From Conus ventricosus (taxonomy: Eukaryota; Mollusca; Gastropoda; Neogastropoda; Conidae): a DNA stretch of 64,000 nt. Location: contig CM031595.1 of the NCBI GenBank assembly GCA_018398815.1, positions 139,735,580 through 139,799,579 of the forward strand, given 5' to 3'. The notes below the pieces were generated by a model. It made no database searches. It was given only the letters and a program-made list of their open reading frames with translations, and was not told the DNA's origin. Position numbers and translations under genes: made by a program. Positions 11,417 through 22,560 of this stretch are shown piece after piece (positions within the stretch are counted from its first letter, which is position 1; each line of letters starts with the position of its first letter).

Positions 11417-12416
11417 NNNNNNNNNNNNNNNNNNNNNNNNNNNNNNNNNNNNNNNNNNNNNNNNNNNNNNNNNNNNNNNNNNNNNNNNNNNNNNNNNNNN
11501 NNNNNNNNNNNNNNNNNNNNNNNNNNNNNNNNNNNNNNNNNNNNNNNNNNNNNNNNNNNNNNNNNNNNNNNNNNNNNNNNNNNNNNNNNNNNNNNNNNNN
11601 NNNNNNNNNNNNNNNNNNNNNNNNNNNNNNNNNNNNNNNNNNNNNNNNNNNNNNNNNNNNNNNNNNNNNNNNNNNNNNNNNNNNNNNNNNNNNNNNNNNN
11701 NNNNNNNNNNNNNNNNNNNNNNNNNNNNNNNNNNNNNNNNNNNNNNNNNNNNNNNNNNNNNNNNNNNNNNNNNNNNNNNNNNNNNNNNNNNNNNNNNNNN
11801 NNNNNNNNNNNNNNNNNNNNNNNNNNNNNNNNNNNNNNNNNNNNNNNNNNNNNNNNNNNNNNNNNNNNNNNNNNNNNNNNNNNNNNNNNNNNNNNNNNNN
11901 NNNNNNNNNNNNNNNNNNNNNNNNNNNNNNNNNNNNNNNNNNNNNNNNNNNNNNNNNNNNNNNNNNNNNNNNNNNNNNNNNNNNNNNNNNNNNNNNNNNN
12001 NNNNNNNNNNNNNNNNNNNNNNNNNNNNNNNNNNNNNNNNNNNNNNNNNNNNNNNNNNNNNNNNNNNNNNNNNNNNNNNNNNNNNNNNNNNNNNNNNNNN
12101 NNNNNNNNNNNNNNNNNNNNNNNNNNNNNNNNNNNNNNNNNNNNNNNNNNNNNNNNNNNNNNNNNNNNNNNNNNNNNNNNNNNNNNNNNNNNNNNNNNNN
12201 NNNNNNNNNNNNNNNNNNNNNNNNNNNNNNNNNNNNNNNNNNNNNNNNNNNNNNNNNNNNNNNNNNNNNNNNNNNNNNNNNNNNNNNNNNNNNNNNNNNN
12301 NNNNNNNNNNNNNNNNNNNNNNNNNNNNNNNNNNNNNNNNNNNNNNNNNNNNNNNNNNNNNNNNNNNNNNNNNNNNNNNNNNNNNNNNNNNNNNNNNNNN
12401 NNNNNNNNNNNNNNNN
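11417..12416. other. Assembly gap (1000 N)
   Basis: Exactly 1000 N, a round scaffold-gap size. The sequence just left of about 8960 reappears inverted right of the gap, so this is a join of contigs in conflicting orientation. Confidence 0.99.
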
Positions 12417-12702
12417 TAGCTAATTATTTGAACTGAACGGTTTGAGCTTTATTGTTGTGATGTATTGGTTTTTGTACAGTCCTATTGCTGTGACTGTATT
12501 GTTGGCACAGTCCTTTTTTTGCGTTGGGACTGAATTTGGTTTAGTCATTATAGTTTGTGACTGTTATTTTTATGGCTGCTTTGGGTTTTAGCTATTGTTG
12601 CTCACATGACCACAGCAAACTGTACCAGAACAGCTGCCACTGCCACAAGCACAACTAGAAAAGCAGCATTTAACAAAAGAAATCTCTGGCACCCTGCTGA
12701 AG

Positions 12703-12824
12703 ATGGAGTGTTATGACAGGTTCGGAGACCCCGGGCAGAGCCCGTTTTTTGGTATCTGTATGGGCCATCAGCTGACGCCCTGGCTCCCGGGGCCCACGAC
12801 CTACAAGATGCCCCTTGGCAATAG
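12703..12824 (+). CDS. CPS III/CPS1-type gene, exon E3 (GATase nucleophile Cys)
   Basis: The exon encodes the catalytic Cys of the glutaminase domain. With small frame corrections visible by comparing both copies it reads VLETPGRAP, FFGICMGHQLTALAAGA and TYKMPLGNR. GIC-GHQ is the nucleophile elbow of class I amidotransferases. Human CPS1 has Ser here and cannot use glutamine, whereas CPS III and CAD keep Cys. The donor is GTGGGC after CAATAG, phase 2, which joins the single G that opens E4 to give Arg. Upstream acceptors are weak; I chose the AG before ATGGAG for length, and GACAG at 12719 is the alternative. Indels (extra T in the T6 run, lost bases in the first and last thirds) break the frame and are probably sequence errors. 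Confidence 0.8.
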
Positions 12825-13017
12825 GTGGGCAGGGGTTCATGTCTTTTTGCTCTTAATTGTACAGGTGTTTTGAATTTGTACTTTGTAGTCGGGGGAACTT
12901 TTTTTGTTTTTAAGGGTTTGCATTGTTTAAAGACATCATCTTTTTCATGGATATAGATGTAGTTGTAGACTGGTGACAGATACATAAAAGCATTGCACGC
13001 ACAGACATTTGTGCAAG

Positions 13018-13059
13018 CAAACACACACACACACACACACACCCACACACACACAACAC

Positions 13060-13090
<31 letters not shown>

Positions 13091-13136
13091 CACACACACA
13101 CACACACACACAACACACACACACACACACACACAT
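13018..13136. repeat. (CA)n microsatellite
   Basis: CA array with occasional interruptions; inverted equivalent of 8215-8340. Confidence 0.95.
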
Positions 13137-13299
13137 GCACGCTTTTGCAAAATGCATTCTCGCCTATTTATCTTTGCTGAAATGTAATTGCTTTCCATCT
13201 GGATTTTTTTCCTTTCCCTCCCTTTTTAGCTTGCATTACTGATGAAGTGTTTTCTCAGGGAGAAATAATATTTATCAAGCATTGTGATAATTAGCATTG

Positions 13300-13712
13300 C
13301 CTTTTTTTTTTTCTTTTTTTTCTTTCTGCGTACGCAGGCTGATACTCCTGCGGACACTCCCTGTATAGCCAGGCAGTGGAGTTTGTGTGTATGACCCTTT
13401 TTTATCCCGCCATTAAGGCAGCCATACTCCATCTTCGGGAAGGTGCATGCTATGTGTCACGTCATCCATACCAACGGGCCAAACTGCCTTCTCTTCCGAA
13501 AGTTGGTGATGGATTTTACGTGTGTGCAAGATGTTATGCGTGCGTTCACACATGGAACCTCGGTTTTATAGTCTCATTCGAAGGACTATATGGGAATGGA
13601 GTCAGAACCAATGTTTACTCCGAGGGAAAAATCCCCCTATAAACCCAAATTCGAACACGCAACCCCAGGATCCGAGTCCGGCGCTCTACCAACTGAGCTA
13701 TCCGGCCCCCTA
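13300..13712 (-). mobile_element. tRNA-derived SINE
   Basis: Minus-strand copy of the SINE at 7619-8045 and the better preserved one. The head contains TAGCTCAGTTGGTAGAGC (reverse strand, about 13685-13702). The B box GTTCGAAT lies at about 13649. The tail contains CATACTCCATCTTCGG and ends near GCGTACGCAGAAAG. It lies in the E3-E4 intron in antisense orientation. Confidence 0.85.
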
Positions 13713-13737
13713 TTGCCTTTTCCTCATTCTTAGAAGG

Positions 13738-13740
<3 letters not shown>

Positions 13741-13799
<59 letters not shown>

Positions 13800-13831
13800 G
13801 GGGGGGGGGGGGGGGGGAAGGGGGGGGGGGG
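13741..13831. repeat. Poly-G tract (about 90 bp)
   Basis: Nearly uninterrupted G with AA at 13818-13819 and one A at 13799. It sits next to the 5' end of the SINE. Its inverted counterpart (7507-7590) is C-rich with other bases mixed in, so the true sequence is probably less pure. Confidence 0.85.
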
Positions 13832-14423
13832 TTGCTCAAAGAAAGGAAAGATTTTTACAATTTCAAAAATATCATATTCACGATACTTTGAAACAACACT
13901 ATTGAACCAGTTATACTCTCTCCTCTTTCCTCTAACATGCTGTCTGTCTAATCCTCTTGACAAAGGAACATCGGTTAATGAAAAGACCTATTTGAAATAG
14001 ATATGACAATTTTTCAACTGTGTATTGATATTATGCCTTTTTTTTTTTTTTAAATCAAGGACTCAATGCATCTTTTGGTGACATGGATAAAGTACATGCT
14101 GATCAAATATAACATGATGTACAGGGGAAAAGATAACCATAAACAGTATCAAATACTTTCTACTGTTACGCAACTGTACATGAAAGCAATCTAGTTATTC
14201 CTTTTATTTTCCTGTTTATGTTCATCCAAGATGATAACGATGTATGCAAGCAACAAATGTAATTGTAGTAGTGAAAATTAATACAAGAAAGAATAATTGC
14301 CGCCAACCTCAGATCTCTTCACATTCTTGTTTTGTCATTAGTTCTATCATGCACTGTTCTGTTGATTAGCACTGTCATTCATTATCACCAGAATATTTAC
14401 TGTATTATGATTATGTATTTCAG

Positions 14424-14565
14424 GGGACACAACCAGCCAGTGATAAACCTAGAAAATGGACGAGCATTCATTACCTCACAGAACCATGGATTTGCTGTTG
14501 ACAACAACAGTTTACCGCCTGACTGGAAAGTCTTGTTTGTAAATGGCAACGACATGACCAACGAG
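14424..14565 (+). CDS. CPS III/CPS1-type gene, exon E4 (GATase)
   Basis: Exon of 142 bp, acceptor TATTTCAG and donor GTACTA. The first G completes an Arg codon from E3. It then encodes 47 residues without interruption: [35 protein letters not shown] and [12 protein letters not shown]. This is the glutaminase segment following the nucleophile elbow, and it aligns residue by residue with human CPS1 (RGQNQPV to QTNE). It is the cleanest GATase exon in contig B. The next exon, E5, starts in phase 0 about 1.6 kb downstream, after the 40-bp repeat array. Confidence 0.93.
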
Positions 14566-15339
14566 GTACTATGTAATGTACATATCATTATCATCATTTT
14601 CCAGTTTTGTGTTACTTTTCTCTGAAAGTCTTTCACCCGTATCTTCCTCAGTAGCCAAAACAAACTCTGCCCTGTGTCCTGGGTAGCCTTGTTGCCTGAA
14701 ACACAGAAAATCCAGAACACACATTTAAAAATAATGATCCAAAAATTCTCGTAAAGTCACAGCACACATTCAACATTTGAAAGAATTTCAATTAAATTGA
14801 GGCTATTTGTGTTTGTTTCATTTGAAAGAAAGTTGAACATGGGATGTAAGCATGAAAACATGGTCCTAATCTGAAAATAACAGGGCTTGTCCAAAGATTT
14901 GGACCATATTGCAATTCTGGGTTATTTTACTCGTTGGCTCTGATTCCAAAATGTCTAGTAAAGTCACAACACACATTCAACATGCAAACGAAAGTTGAAC
15001 AAGGGATGTAAGCATGAAAACACGGTCCTAACTGAAAATAATAGGTTTTGTCCAAAGATTTAGACCATGTTTGCAGTTCTCTGTTGTTTCATTTGTTGGC
15101 TGGTGCTGAGGCCATTGTGTTACAAGTTATCTGGTAAGTTTTAGGAATTAGTAAAGGTGGTCTTTGTAATACTGACTAAGACAAAAAGATGCGTATAAAA
15201 GCAATAAAGTGTGTATAAGTGGCAGTTTGTTACTCTGTTGGTGCATGTGCTAGAATGCACACAGTATACGGACTGTGTTTTATGGTCTGTCATTAAGGTT
15301 GTATTCTAGGATTTATATGGTTGAATTCATTTAAAATGT

Positions 15340-16179
15340 TTTGGGGTATTGTGCACGCAAAGGAGCCTGTCTTGTTATTTCAGGACATCAAGCACACACA
15401 AAACCTGTTTTTTTCCCCTTGTTGTTTCAGGGTATTATCTCATTGTTGTTTCAGGGTGTTTTGCTCATTGAGAAGACTGTCTTGTATGAGGATATCGCGC
15501 GAAGAAAAAGCCCATCTTTGTTTCAGGGTATAACGTACACAAAGAAACATGTACTTTCACACACACAAAGAAGTATGTTCTTTTGTAGTTTCAGGGCATG
15601 TTACACAAAAAGAGCCTGTCTTTGGTGTTGCAGAGTATTATGCACAAAAAGAAGCTTGTCCTCGCTATTTCAGGATATCATGCACACAAAGAAGCCAGTC
15701 TTTGCTGTTTTAGGGTATCATACACACAAAGAAACCACTTGTTATCATTAGTCAGGTATTGTGCACACAAAGAAACCAGTCTGTGTTGTTTCAGGGCATC
15801 ATGCACACAAAGAAAACCAGTCTTTGTTATGGTTGGGCATCTTACACAAAAAGAAGCCCGTCATTGCCATGTCAGGATGTCATGCAAACAAAGAATCAGT
15901 GTTTGCTGTCTTAGGTATCATGCACACAAACTAGCCTGTCTTTGCTGTTTCAGGATATCATGCTCACAAAGAAGCCTGTCTTTGCTGTTTCAGGGTATCA
16001 TGCACACATAGAAGCCTGTCTTCTTTGTTTCAGGGTATCATGCACACAAAGAAGCCTGTCTTTGCTGTTACACACAAAGAAGCCTGCTTTGCTGTTTCAG
16101 GTTTTCATGCACACAAATATACCTGTCTTCACTGTTTCAGGGTATCATGCGCACAAAATAACCTGTCTTCACTGTTCAG
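15340..16179 (+). repeat. 40-bp minisatellite made of E5 acceptor plus exon start
   Basis: About 21 tandem units. The motif GAAGCCTGTC recurs at 15971, 16011 and 16051, exactly 40 bp apart. Each unit reads TGTTTCAG, then GGTATCATGCACACAAAG, then AAGCCTGTCTTTGC. This is the start of exon E5 (GIMHTKKPVF) joined to a polypyrimidine tract and AG. Units adjacent to E5 are nearly identical to it, and those toward 15340 diverge. Nearly every unit therefore holds a plausible 3' splice site. Unit reading frames are largely free of stop codons (for example 15598-16011 is open for 137 codons). Confidence 0.93.
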
Positions 16180-16255
16180 GGTATCATGCACACAAAGAAG
16201 CCTGTTTCACTGCTCAGTTCCATCCTGAAGCCTGGGAGGTCCAACTGACACACAG
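16180..16255 (+). CDS. CPS III/CPS1-type gene, exon E5 (GATase His/Glu)
   Basis: Plus-strand copy of E5, acceptor TGTTCAG and donor GTACAC. It is 76 bp, two fewer than the intact 78-bp copy at 5089-5166: one T is lost in GTTTTC and one G in TGGGGAGG, so the frame is broken here. It encodes QFHPE with the catalytic His and Glu of the glutaminase triad. The first 39 bases of the exon are themselves a unit of the preceding minisatellite. Confidence 0.88.
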
Positions 16256-16303
16256 GTACACAAATGTTTCTTAATTTATTCATTCTCCTCAGTGAAGAGG
16301 GAA

Positions 16304-16606
16304 ATATGGGGAGTTTGTATTATACTCCCTGTTTGGCTAGTATACTTACCATGTCAGACAATAGCATTCACGGCAGTTAGTCAGCTCTGCCAGGCCGAAG
16401 TTTTTGTGTGGCTAATGCAGTAATAAGACAGTCACGTGATGCCCACCGCTTCCGCGTAGGAAGAAGCCATGTCAACCTCCCGTACCTCATTCATCGAGGC
16501 CTGCGCGCAAGGTAACCCCAAAACCTTGGCGCCAGTGGGGAAGGCAGGGCGGGCTTTTGAGTCTGAATGGTAAGTTACTACCAAACAGGGAGTTTTTTTC
16601 AAACTC
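16304..16606 (+). repeat. Foldback (MITE-like) repeat with about 50-bp inverted ends
   Basis: The left arm starts GGGGAGTTTGTATTATACTC, and the right arm (about 16556-16606) is its reverse complement with errors. The copy at 60795-61101 is the clean one. Sequence quality falls sharply from the right arm onward. Confidence 0.75.
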
Positions 16607-19600
16607 CCCTTTTTGGCGTCATATCGTACCATGCGACAATAGAATTCATGGGAAAAAGGGGGGCGAGTCCCCTAGGGGGTTTCCGGGGGTTACCAAGGGA
16701 TGTTTAGCCCCCAAAAAAGGTCCCCATTAGAACCATCAGCCCTGGTCATGGGGGATGCCCCCTTAAAAAATTTTATGAAGGGATTTCCGAACCCAAAAGG
16801 GCCTCTGGGGGGCGCATGGGAACAGAGTGCTGGAAGCCCGAAGGGGCGGGCTTGAGTCATGACCCCGGGGGGGACAAGAGGGGGGAGGCCCTTGGATCCT
16901 GGGGATGGGCCCGTTCTGACCGTCTTGGAGGCCACTAGAGACGGCCACGAGAGGTTTTCCGTTTTACGGGGTTGATGGAAAAAAAGGGAGAGTCTTTGCG
17001 AAACGGCCTGGGGGCGGGGTTTCCCCCAGTAGGGGTTTTAGACCTCGAGGGGCAAGGGCTATGTCCGAAGAGGTGTCTCCCCCTTGTCCCCGCCAGGGGG
17101 GGGGAGAAGGTAAGGGGGGGCATACGGGTTCCTGGTTTTAGTAGGAATTTCGGGAAGGAACTTAAAAAGAGGGGACCCCGTCTCTGGGAAGCAATGTCTT
17201 GGGGTCCCCGCAAAGGGCATGGATCTGCCTCGCCTTTTCTGGCGGAAGCGGGGGCGAGGGGGAAAGGTAGTCTTCATAAAAGAAGGTCAAAGGGAAATGG
17301 AGGGACAGGCTCAAAGGGGGGTTCCTGAGGAGTCAAGAAGTGAAGAGCCCCAAAGGGGGAACACGTCTGGGGTTTGGGGCCTCCCCGAAGAGCCCCCTTT
17401 GGAATCTGTCTGAAAAGGAAGTATTCTAAAGGAAGGTCCCCTTTTGGCGGATGGTGGGCCCAGTGGCCGCTGACCCCCGGATGGACTGAAAAGGGAGGAA
17501 AGGTGGGACGGAAATTTTCCTATCGGGATTTTGGGGGGTGATTTGGATAGACAGAATTGTCTTCGCCCTTTGAGACCCTTTTTCCCCATCTGTAAATTGT
17601 AAAGGGACCCTGTGCTAGTTGCGAGAGGACAGGCTAGGTCTCGGATTCCTGAGGGGCCCCCAGCGATAGAGAGGTATTAGGACGGACTGGGCTGTCCGTT
17701 CGAGGGTGGATCTAGCTGCTCGCCCCCCGGGTGGCACAGAAGCCGGGCGTGGAGGCAAACATCGGGGGATTGGGTGGGGGAGCCCAAGGGGGTTTCCCTG
17801 GCATTCCCCCTGGTGTCAACCAAAAAGGGGGGGGCGTGAGTGGGGGACTTGGGCCCCCGGTAACCAGGACTGGGGGGCCACCAGGGGGCTTGAAATGAGC
17901 CTGGGCCCTTCGAGTCTCCCCTTTCCCTGATCCCCTTGTGGGGTTTCGGGGAAGCGAGGGGGCGTAAGCTTGAGGCGGACCAGGGAAAAGGGATGGGCGC
18001 GGGGAGGAACCCCGGGGGTTCGAGACCGGGGAACATACACGGCAGCATAGTTGAACGGGGAGACAGGTCGTCTTGGTCTGAACCAATTTCCCCCCCGGTT
18101 TTTGGGGGAGCCTGTGGGGCCTTCGTGTGGGGACAGATTTGGAGGGGCTGGGTGTCGCCAGGATTTGTGTGTCCTGTATGTGTCTCGCGCGAAGGGTGAC
18201 CCCTGCGGTGACACCAGTGGGGAGGGGCCTCTGACGGAGGGGGGGCGATGGAGTGTCCCCCCCCCCCCCCCCCCCCCCCCCCCTTGTTGATGTAACAAGT
18301 ACCAAAGTGTTGTCGTGAAAGGAAAAGAATCGGTGGGGATAGGGGCGGGAAGGGGGAGGGCGACCCTGACCCTTCCGTTCCAAGATTTGATGTAAAAGGA
18401 GACTCAGGGGTCCCAACCCCCGAGGCGTGACTGCTCTCCAAAGGGGCCCCCCAGCCGAGTTGGAGGCGTCTGTGTAAAGTTCCGGGGCCTGGGAAGGGGG
18501 GGAGTGGGAACTCCGGGGGCCGGGGTGGATGGGCGAGCCACTCCTCCGTGGCCCAAAAACAAACCCAACCCCAGGGGAAGGTTGGTTCCAGCTGTCGTTG
18601 GTCTGGGACCAATGAGGGGAACTCCCTCTGAAGCTGCCCTTTGGGAACTCTGCCTGGGGGGAATGAAAGGAGCGGGACTCCTTCCCCGAAGGAGAAAGTG
18701 TCCTTGCCGAAGAAAGGGGAGAGAGTCGAAGGTGGAGATGAGGTCCACTGGGCGACGGAACTCTCCGGGGTGGGGAGACCCATGGAGGGGTGTCGAAGCT
18801 CATGCCCAAAGGTGAACGCTGAGGGGGGAAAGAGCTCGATTTGGAGGGGTTGGTGCGAACCCCAGAGAGGAACAAAGGTGTTAGTTTGGGGGGAGGGGTT
18901 TGGGGGCCAGGGCCTGAGGGGGGCCCCGAGTTGGAGGGGTAGTTTTGAGGTTGAATAGTGTCACTCTCCCTCCCCATAGCTTGAAAAGACTGGAACACAA
19001 ACGGGGTTTTAAAAAGATACTGACCCCGCTGTGTCCCCTTTCGCATGAGTGTGTGTTTTCGGCCCTAGATGCCAAATGAGGGGGATCTTTTGCACCTGAA
19101 CATAGAAAGTAATGTTTTTTGGGGGACCCCTTAGAAACCCATACTGCTTACCTTGACCCCGGTCCTGAAATGACCTTTCCTGACATACGATTGCCTGAGC
19201 ACCGGGGAAAATGGGGAAAGAAAAGTACGCGTCTTGACGCGAAACGGAATATGGGAAACAGGCGAGACCTTGAAAAACAATACTTCAATGCAGCGTCGCT
19301 GCAGGTGGGGCCGTTTGTCGGAACCCATTGCGAGCGATTTCAGTGAAAGTCAGACTGCTTCCAGTTTACTGGACCCTGATCTGCGCAAACGTGGGTGGTT
19401 TGAAATAGGAGTATAAGGATGGAGCCCCGTGGGCGTCCCCCAGTTTACCCCCGGGGACCGTGGCTGGCAGAGAGGGGATATTGGGGCGTTTGGGGGGGCC
19501 GTGCGGTGTGGGCAGTTGACTGTGGTAGGGTTTGAGGGGGAGCAGTTCCGTATTGCAGTCAAATAGCGCCGAACAGCCGACTGTCCTGCCGGGGATGCAC

Positions 19601-22560
19601 CCAAGGCCGTTGAGCGCCTGGGGGGGTTGGCCCCGTGACAGCACGGCTGAGGTTTGGGTTTTTGATAGACGCATCTCTAACTGCCAACGGGCATTTAAAA
19701 TGCCCCGGCTGCGTGTCCGCCTCACCCAAAAGGTAAATGCGAACTGTGATAAGAAAGCGCTCAGGGGTCGCCAAACAAGCTAGAGTCTGTCTCGTGTCGT
19801 CACGTCAAAGGGACACAGGGGCGTGCCTGCCTTGGGGGAAAAACTCCTACTGGAGCTGCGTTGGGGCTGAAAAAAGTCAATCCCCGGCGGAGGGACGGCC
19901 TGGCACCCCTGGCGAAGATCCCGTCTGTCCCAAAAGGGGGATGGGGGTCTGGGGGGGACTATCCGGGGGCCGTATGCTGGGAGGGAGGAAACCCCGGCGA
20001 AAGGGGAAAAAGGAGAAAATGTTGTCAGGGGGAGGGGTTTTTAAAAAACCCCCAAGTCGGGGGCCAGTTTCCAAGGTGGAAAAGTCACCCTGGGGGGGGA
20101 CCCCTAAACCCCCGCCCTCAGGTGGGGGTTTCGTGTTCCCTGAAAGGGATGTTAGTTTCACCTTCGGGGGGGAGGAGAGGGTGGTGGGGGTCCCCCCCCT
20201 CTTGGGTAGTGGGGGAATACGAGGAGGGCCCCGGGGGTCCATACCGGCAGGCGACTAGGGGGGTCGCCCATCGGCAGGCCCGAGAGGGAGGGGACCCAGG
20301 TGATCCGCTGAAAGAAGCCGATGCCCCATGCACCCAAGATGGATCAGAATGGGTTTTTCAGCCTAGCCATGGTTCCTCTCGGGGGCATGGAGCCCCGGCC
20401 CCGGGGGTCGCGGGGTGTGGCGGGGCCCCGGGGCGGGGTTTCCCTTTGGGGGCCCGGGGCCGGGGACCTGGGGTGGGTAGCGAGAGGGGACTCTCTCGAC
20501 CCCCCCGGGAGAGCACTGCCTCCTGCGTTCCCGGGGCGGTCCATGCCCGGCCCCCCGCATGGGGGGTGGCCCGGTGGGTGGGTGGTAGCCCAGCCCCCTG
20601 GCCGCGTGGAAGCGGACTGGGAAGGCGCAGTGACGAGACACCCCCAAGGGACCAAAGGTTCCCTAGTCCCCCCCGGGGCGATCCTCCCCCGGGGGAAAGG
20701 GGCTGGGACGTTGCCCCAAAAGGGGGGCGAAAAAAGTCCGTCCCCAAGTCCGTACCCCTGGGGAAAGTGCGACAGTCGTCGGGGTGGTTCGAAGTCGGGG
20801 GGAGGGGCAGATCCCACCCCGTCGTGCCCCGTCCCTGACCCGGGGTTGTGGTCAGTGGGGGAGACCCACCAAAGACGCCCAAAACCCTCCACCCGGGGTG
20901 TGACGTCCTTTTGTGTCCGAGGGGGGGCTGACTGGCACGGTTGGGGGGAGGGGTGATGGGGCAGGTCGGTAGTGGGGGCAAATAACGCCACGGTCTCATC
21001 TGATCGGTGGGGCGGGCGGGTTATCCGGCGGGTCGTCACCCTGCCCTCCGCGCCTCGGTAAAAAGGTTTCCCCGGGGGCCCCAGGGTGCGGGACGCGGCC
21101 GAAAGGGGAGTCTTGTGGCGACCGAAGGGGAACAAAGGGGATTTGGCCCGGGAGCGGGAAGATTTTGAAGGGCGGTCCTTTCGGGGGAGCCTTGCCTTTG
21201 GATTTTTACATGTTTGAAAAAAAAAACCGTTGGCAATAAAGGGCCCATTGCCCTGTTCGCTTCCAAACGCAAGATCGTGGTCCCCCGGACGGGGAGAGGG
21301 GATGAAAAGTGGGCGCGGGTCCCCTGCGGGACCCACCCCACCCGGCCGTAAAGTATCATAGGGTTTCGAGCGGATTGTCCCCTGGAACGACATGCGGGTC
21401 CCCGGGGGAAGGAGGGCCCCCGAACAGAGGAGAGGCTACCGTTAATGTCCTTCCCGTTGGGGCCCGGTGGCGAACAAATCACGGAACGCACGATCGCAAA
21501 GAGGACAAAGGGTGGGTCGAGGGATAGAAAAAAAGCTCGAAAACCCCCTCGTGAGGGGGGACTGGGGGGCGGTAAATGAAGATGAAAAAAGCAGTGCCGA
21601 GAAGAAAACACAAACGCGAGAAAAAAATGTGTCGAATAAAAAAGTTACTAATGGGGAATATAGTGGCACAATTGGGAGATCAAGGACCAAGACAATCTCT
21701 AAACCCGTTAAAAATGATAAAAAAGGTCAGGAAAAAAGAGCCCGGGGAAGGAAAATACCCCAAAAAAGGTGTGTGAGGTCAGGGGAAAATGGCGGAGACG
21801 GCAAAACCGCGTGGGACAATCGAAGATGGGGGACGATTGACCGGGGGGGATCGACGTCAAAGTGACGCGCAATGGCACACAAGAGAAAAACCCCTGGGGG
21901 ACCTTTTAAATGCTAAGGAGGTACTATAAATGTGCACAGTTAGTTGGGAGTCGTTTCCCGTGATAAAAATTTTTTTTCCAAAATGCGACCAGTGGGCAAT
22001 CAAAGGTGACTTTGAAGATCGAAAGAAGGAAGGCGAAATGCGGTGCCCAACAAAGGCAAAAAGGCAGGTGGCGCGGTTAAAAAAAAGGGAAATAAAGCGC
22101 ACCAAACCAAAGCCCACCGGTTAAGAGAAAAGGGTGAAACGGCAAACCCAACAAATAACAAACACAAAGCTATCTTAACAAAGGCAAAGAGAAGGCGAGA
22201 CAGGACAAGACTTATCTTGCTTGGGGCGGAGGCGAGAGAGAAAGGTAGGGAGGGTTGGGCACGGCTTCTTCTCGGCGGAAGGGTGGGGATATGACGTCTA
22301 TTAGCATTAGCCCCCACAAAAACTTCGGGGCCCGGCAGAGCTGAAAATGCCCTGAATGTATTGTCTGACAGGGACAGTATAGCGCCAAACCAAATTTTCA
22401 TAAATTTTTGGCAAAAAATTCATGTTATTGGGATTCTGCAAAAGGTAAAAAGGGGCCAAAAGGAAATTTTGTTGATTTTCCTCTAAATTTATGTTTGCTA
22501 TTGTTTAGTAATGTATTTTGGGCCCCCAAAAACATATTTTTTGATCTTTTTAAAGGGCGT
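16607..22560. other. Corrupted GC-rich region inside contig B
   Basis: The first 330 bp are a smeared version of the repeat downstream of the foldback element at 61102-61400 (shared CTAGAACCATCAGCCCTGGTC-like sequence). The whole stretch to about 20860 matches contig A 1-4700 inverted. G and C runs dominate, and neighbouring bases seem duplicated over their neighbours. From about 21450 A-rich runs appear and the composition drifts back toward normal by 22400. No gene or transposon domain could be recognised. The underlying sequence is probably a multi-kilobase intronic repeat. Confidence 0.65.
18257..18283. repeat. Poly-C tract (27 bp)
   Basis: Uninterrupted C run, homologous and inverted relative to the poly-G tract at 2858-2895. 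Confidence 0.7.

Noticed and set aside
11353..12423. 356-codon open frame
   Set aside because: Almost entirely N; the same applies to the frames across 38850-39849 and 61401-61500.
15340..16179. CRISPR array
   Set aside because: Repeats are contiguous 40-bp units without unique spacers, in an intron of an animal gene.
17677..19046. Open frames of 368 and 444 codons
   Set aside because: Two overlapping frames of the same low-complexity GC-rich sequence; same artefact as the first 5 kb, with no recognisable motif.
1..20860. A genuine giant palindrome
   Set aside because: The centre coincides with a 1000-N scaffold gap and the arms differ by independent error-like indels; an inverted haplotig is simpler. 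Spanning reads would be needed to reverse this.
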